The notes beneath the pieces are model-generated. The model was not told the origin of the DNA. It searched no databases and saw only the letters and a program-made list of their open reading frames with translations. The position numbers and the translations under genes are program-made. From CAZKUN01 sp964555935 (GTDB lineage Bacteria; Armatimonadota; Zipacnadia; Zipacnadales; VGFC01), in assembly GCA_964555935.1 (NCBI GenBank), contig CAZKUN010000336.1:1-8469 (forward strand): a stretch of 8,469 bases of DNA, read 5' to 3'. Shown in pieces: positions 6,058-8,469 of the stretch. Position 1 is the stretch's first letter, and each line of letters starts with the position of its first letter.

Positions 6058-8334
6058 GTGTCAATGACGCTGCGTGCCCTGCTGGCCGTCGGCATGGGAA
6101 TAGGCCTCGGGGTACTCGCGGTTACCGCGAGCGCTGATGCCGACTCAAGCGCCGCCACAACGGCAGACGTGCATACACTCACAGGCGGCGCGGTCTCCAT
6201 GGGCTTCGACAGACGGACCGGTGAAGTGGTGTCGCTTGACGTTAGCGGGCGGGAGCTCTTGGCCCGGACTTCGCCGCCCTTCTGGGTGCGCGCCTTCACC
6301 GACCCGCGGACACGAGAACTCGAGGCGATTGAGTGGACTACTGCCAATAGCGTGAAAGTGAACGTGGGGCCGTCGGGAGATGGCGAGGAGCTGACCGCGA
6401 CCTACAGCGGGCTTCGGGATGGTCTGAGCGTCACCGTTCGATGGCGCGTCGATGCGGACAGTGAGGGCGTGGTCGGATCTATCGAGGTTGACAATGCGAG
6501 TGGCAGCATGGTCGAGGACATCGAGTTCCCGTTCCTGATACTCAGTGCCAACCCAGGCGACGCGCCTGAGAAGATCCGCCTATTCATGCCCGGGGGGGAC
6601 GGCTACGTTGCCGACCGCGAGGGCCTGGTGACGACCCCCTGGCACTACCGCACGTACCCGGGCTCTGCCTCGATGCAATTCATGGCATTGCACGATGATG
6701 CCGGCGGCGTGTCTCTGCAGTGTCGAGACGCGCGGGCCCGCCCCAAGTCGTTCATCGCACACTACGAGGCCGACGGCGATACGGTTGCGCTGCGGGTCCA
6801 ACATCACCTGCCCTTCGTCGTAGACCAGGGCTTCGCGAGCGCGCCCGTTGCGCTGCAACCGTGCGGCCCTTCGTGGATGTCGGCGGCAATGTCGTATCGG
6901 CGCTGGGCACGCGAACAGTGGTGGGCGCAAGCCAAGACCGGAGAACGGGCCATCCCTGACTGGCTGCAAGAAGGCCTGCTGGTGCTGGGGGCGTATGTCC
7001 GGCCGTTGGGGACTGGCCATCACGTTGTGCCGTACGACGAATGGGACGACATCGGGCGTCAATGGCAAGAGGCAACCGGGGCTGCCAACATCGCCTTCCT
7101 GGCCGTTGGGTGGGAGGACAGGGGGTACTACACGTCTCCATTCTACTTCCCCTTCCACCCGTCGCGGGGCACCATCATGCGATTCACCTCGGAGGCGCGC
7201 CGTGCTGGTTTCCATGTGATGGCCATGGTCTCGGGCCTCAAGTGGATGATCGAGCGCGAAGCCCACGTGACGCAGGCTGACGCCGCGGTAGCCTTCGATG
7301 GGCGAGAGGCATTCGACCAGATCGGCAGACATGTCTGTGTGGTTGGGCGCGACGGACAGATCGTCACCGCGGAACCCACGGCGCACTGGGACGGCCGTCA
7401 TGCCTACATGTGCCCGGCTCACGATTTCACACGCCGTCACTGGCAGACCGTGGCGCGCGAACTGGCAAGCGCCGGCTTCGCTCAGTGTCAGTTCGACCAG
7501 ATGAACGGCGGACATTCCCCCCCTTGCTACAGCACGGACCACGGCCACGCGCCTGGCCACGGCACGTGGGTCAGGGAGTCGATGGCCGACTTCATCGATG
7601 CGACGCGCCGGTTGGGAGGGCAGTACCGCGAGGGCTTCACCACGTCCATTGAGGATCCTGCCGAGGTCCTGCTGCCTCAACTTGACTCCTACATGAGTCG
7701 GGTCAACCACTCCACCACATGGCCGGCGGCTGGGGCTGGCACTCGCGTGGTGCCGGCATTTGCATTCGTGTATCATCCTCTGGCTCGAGCCTACCTGGCA
7801 GACGATCTGTTCGGCCAAACCACTGAGGAGCTGGCCTCCCTGGCGCGAGGCTTTGCGGCCGGGGCAGCGCCGAACTGCAACATGGCGTGGTTCGCCTCCG
7901 TGGGACAGCATCCAGACAGCGACATCATGCCCACACCGGACCGGCTCGGAGAGCCACACCTGGGCATGCTGACAGCGACCACGAGGATGCACTCCGGTCC
8001 CGGGCTGGACTACCTGAGCCTCGGCGAGATGCTCTGGCCCGATCATCTGCCGCTCGAGGCCACCGAGGGCGTTGGACCCTCGGTCCTGGCACACAGCGCT
8101 TGGGAGGCTTCCGATGGCAGAAGGGCCTTCTTCTTCGCCAACGCCGGCGAGAACGCGATGACGTTTCCGTACTCATTCGGCATAGCGGGAGACCAGCCCA
8201 AGCCCGGGAGCATGGTGGGGATCTCCCGCAGCGGAGAGAAAAGGGAGCGCTTGCGCTTGTCCGTCATGAGTCCGGTCACGGTCGGGGCATACTCCACGCT
8301 GATGGTTGAGTTCGCCAGGAGCGCCTACGACTGA
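6058..8334 (+). CDS. Secreted DUF6259-like protein, probable glycoside hydrolase
   Basis: Probable secreted carbohydrate-active enzyme; reaction and substrate are unknown. The start is GTG, chosen by ribosome-site spacing. Layout over 758 residues: a signal peptide (MTLRALLAVGMGIGLGVLAV then TASADA, cut near 24-28); a beta-sandwich-like N-terminal part (about 38-265: LTGGAVSMGFDRRTGEVVSL, ATYSGLRDGLSVTVRWRVD); a central TIM-barrel-like part (about 300-640); and a C-terminal beta region (about 670-752: RRAFFFANAGENAMTFPYSF, GAYSTLMVEF). The barrel holds LAVGWEDRGYY (348-358), FHPSRG (366-371), AMVSGLKW (389-396), CQFDQMNGG (477-485) and SIEDPAEVLLPQLDSY (530-545). By analogy with clan-D/GH101-like barrels, Asp480 is a nucleophile candidate and Glu532 an acid/base candidate. 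This assignment rests on pattern memory, not alignment. The product should be periplasmic or extracellular and could trim environmental or self-made glycans. It is preceded by a terminator and so is probably its own transcription unit. Confidence 0.78.
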   Translation: MSMTLRALLAVGMGIGLGVLAVTASADADSSAATTADVHTLTGGAVSMGFDRRTGEVVSLDVSGRELLARTSPPFWVRAFTDPRTRELEAIEWTTANSVKVNVGPSGDGEELTATYSGLRDGLSVTVRWRVDADSEGVVGSIEVDNASGSMVEDIEFPFLILSANPGDAPEKIRLFMPGGDGYVADREGLVTTPWHYRTYPGSASMQFMALHDDAGGVSLQCRDARARPKSFIAHYEADGDTVALRVQHHLPFVVDQGFASAPVALQPCGPSWMSAAMSYRRWAREQWWAQAKTGERAIPDWLQEGLLVLGAYVRPLGTGHHVVPYDEWDDIGRQWQEATGAANIAFLAVGWEDRGYYTSPFYFPFHPSRGTIMRFTSEARRAGFHVMAMVSGLKWMIEREAHVTQADAAVAFDGREAFDQIGRHVCVVGRDGQIVTAEPTAHWDGRHAYMCPAHDFTRRHWQTVARELASAGFAQCQFDQMNGGHSPPCYSTDHGHAPGHGTWVRESMADFIDATRRLGGQYREGFTTSIEDPAEVLLPQLDSYMSRVNHSTTWPAAGAGTRVVPAFAFVYHPLARAYLADDLFGQTTEELASLARGFAAGAAPNCNMAWFASVGQHPDSDIMPTPDRLGEPHLGMLTATTRMHSGPGLDYLSLGEMLWPDHLPLEATEGVGPSVLAHSAWEASDGRRAFFFANAGENAMTFPYSFGIAGDQPKPGSMVGISRSGEKRERLRLSVMSPVTVGAYSTLMVEFARSAYD

Positions 8335-8469
8335 GTGCAAGTGCTCAACGTCGATGGGACAGATCGGGGGCTGACCTAAGCTACATATTGGGCGTGTCCC
8401 CCCGAAAAACTCCATCTGGCCTTACCCCCTAAAGCGAGTCCAGGTTCAGTGTTAGTATCTGGGTGTACC
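8335..8469. other. Non-coding 3' flank with inverted repeat
   Basis: No gene is seen. GGGACA (8356-8361) and TGTCCC (8395-8400) form an inverted repeat around a G-run/C-run pair (TCGGGGG 8364-8370, CCCCCGA 8399-8405) and an A/T-richer centre (TAAGCTACATATT). No T-run follows, so it is a poor terminator. The style resembles REP/IS200-type palindromic ends, but this is a resemblance only. Confidence 0.3.

Noticed and set aside
5791..6067. Short plus-strand open frames in the intergenic region
   Set aside because: Arg-rich, low-complexity products in two overlapping frames with no clear ribosome site; typical of non-coding GC-rich DNA.
6580..8094. 504-codon open frame on the minus strand
   Set aside because: It lies wholly antisense to the DUF6259-like gene, has no ribosome site or recognisable motif, and is explained by GC-rich third codon positions.
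8364..8405. TCGGGGG/CCCCCGA stem as terminator of the last gene
   Set aside because: A 28-nt loop and an A-run rather than a T-run after the stem on the plus strand.

Overview
The window comes from a GC-rich diderm (double-membrane) bacterium. The strongest clue is the gene at 3466-5100, which joins one SLH domain to a coiled coil and an outer-membrane beta-barrel. That plan is typical of SLH-anchored porins in Armatimonadota, Cyanobacteria, Deinococcota and Negativicutes. Together with a DUF6259-like secreted protein and a many-SLBB export protein, it makes an Armatimonadota or similar environmental lineage my best guess, not a proof.

Layout. 1-1541 (+): a metal-dependent alkaline-phosphatase-superfamily enzyme, cut at its 5' end by the window edge. 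1545-3194 (-): a Wza-like polysaccharide export protein with five SLBB-type repeats, tail to tail with the first gene and separated by only 3 bp. 3195-3465: a divergent intergenic region with a near-consensus extended -10 sigma-70 promoter (TTGACA, 17 bp, TGC-TAATAT) facing right. 3466-5100 (+): the SLH protein, which carries 15-16 uninterrupted Gly-X-Y collagen triplets between the SLH domain and the coiled coil. 5219-5776 (+): a small cysteine-rich lipoprotein gene whose frame appears broken near 5543-5549. In the next frame a convincing end of the protein stops at 5657, just before a perfect 13-bp-stem terminator at 5693-5727. 5728-6057: about 330 bp without a gene but with several hairpins, the last abutting the next ribosome binding site. 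6058-8334 (+): a large secreted DUF6259/glycoside-hydrolase-like protein. 8335-8469: non-coding, with a GGGACA/TGTCCC inverted repeat.

Together this is a cell-envelope and glycan neighbourhood: a polysaccharide exporter, an enzyme of a type often found near surface-glycan genes, an outer-membrane protein tethered to wall glycan, a surface lipoprotein and a probable extracellular glycosidase. The genes point in different directions and do not form one operon, so a shared pathway is inference. The most unusual item is the collagen-like rod inside an SLH porin. The broken lipoprotein frame is the clearest local anomaly.
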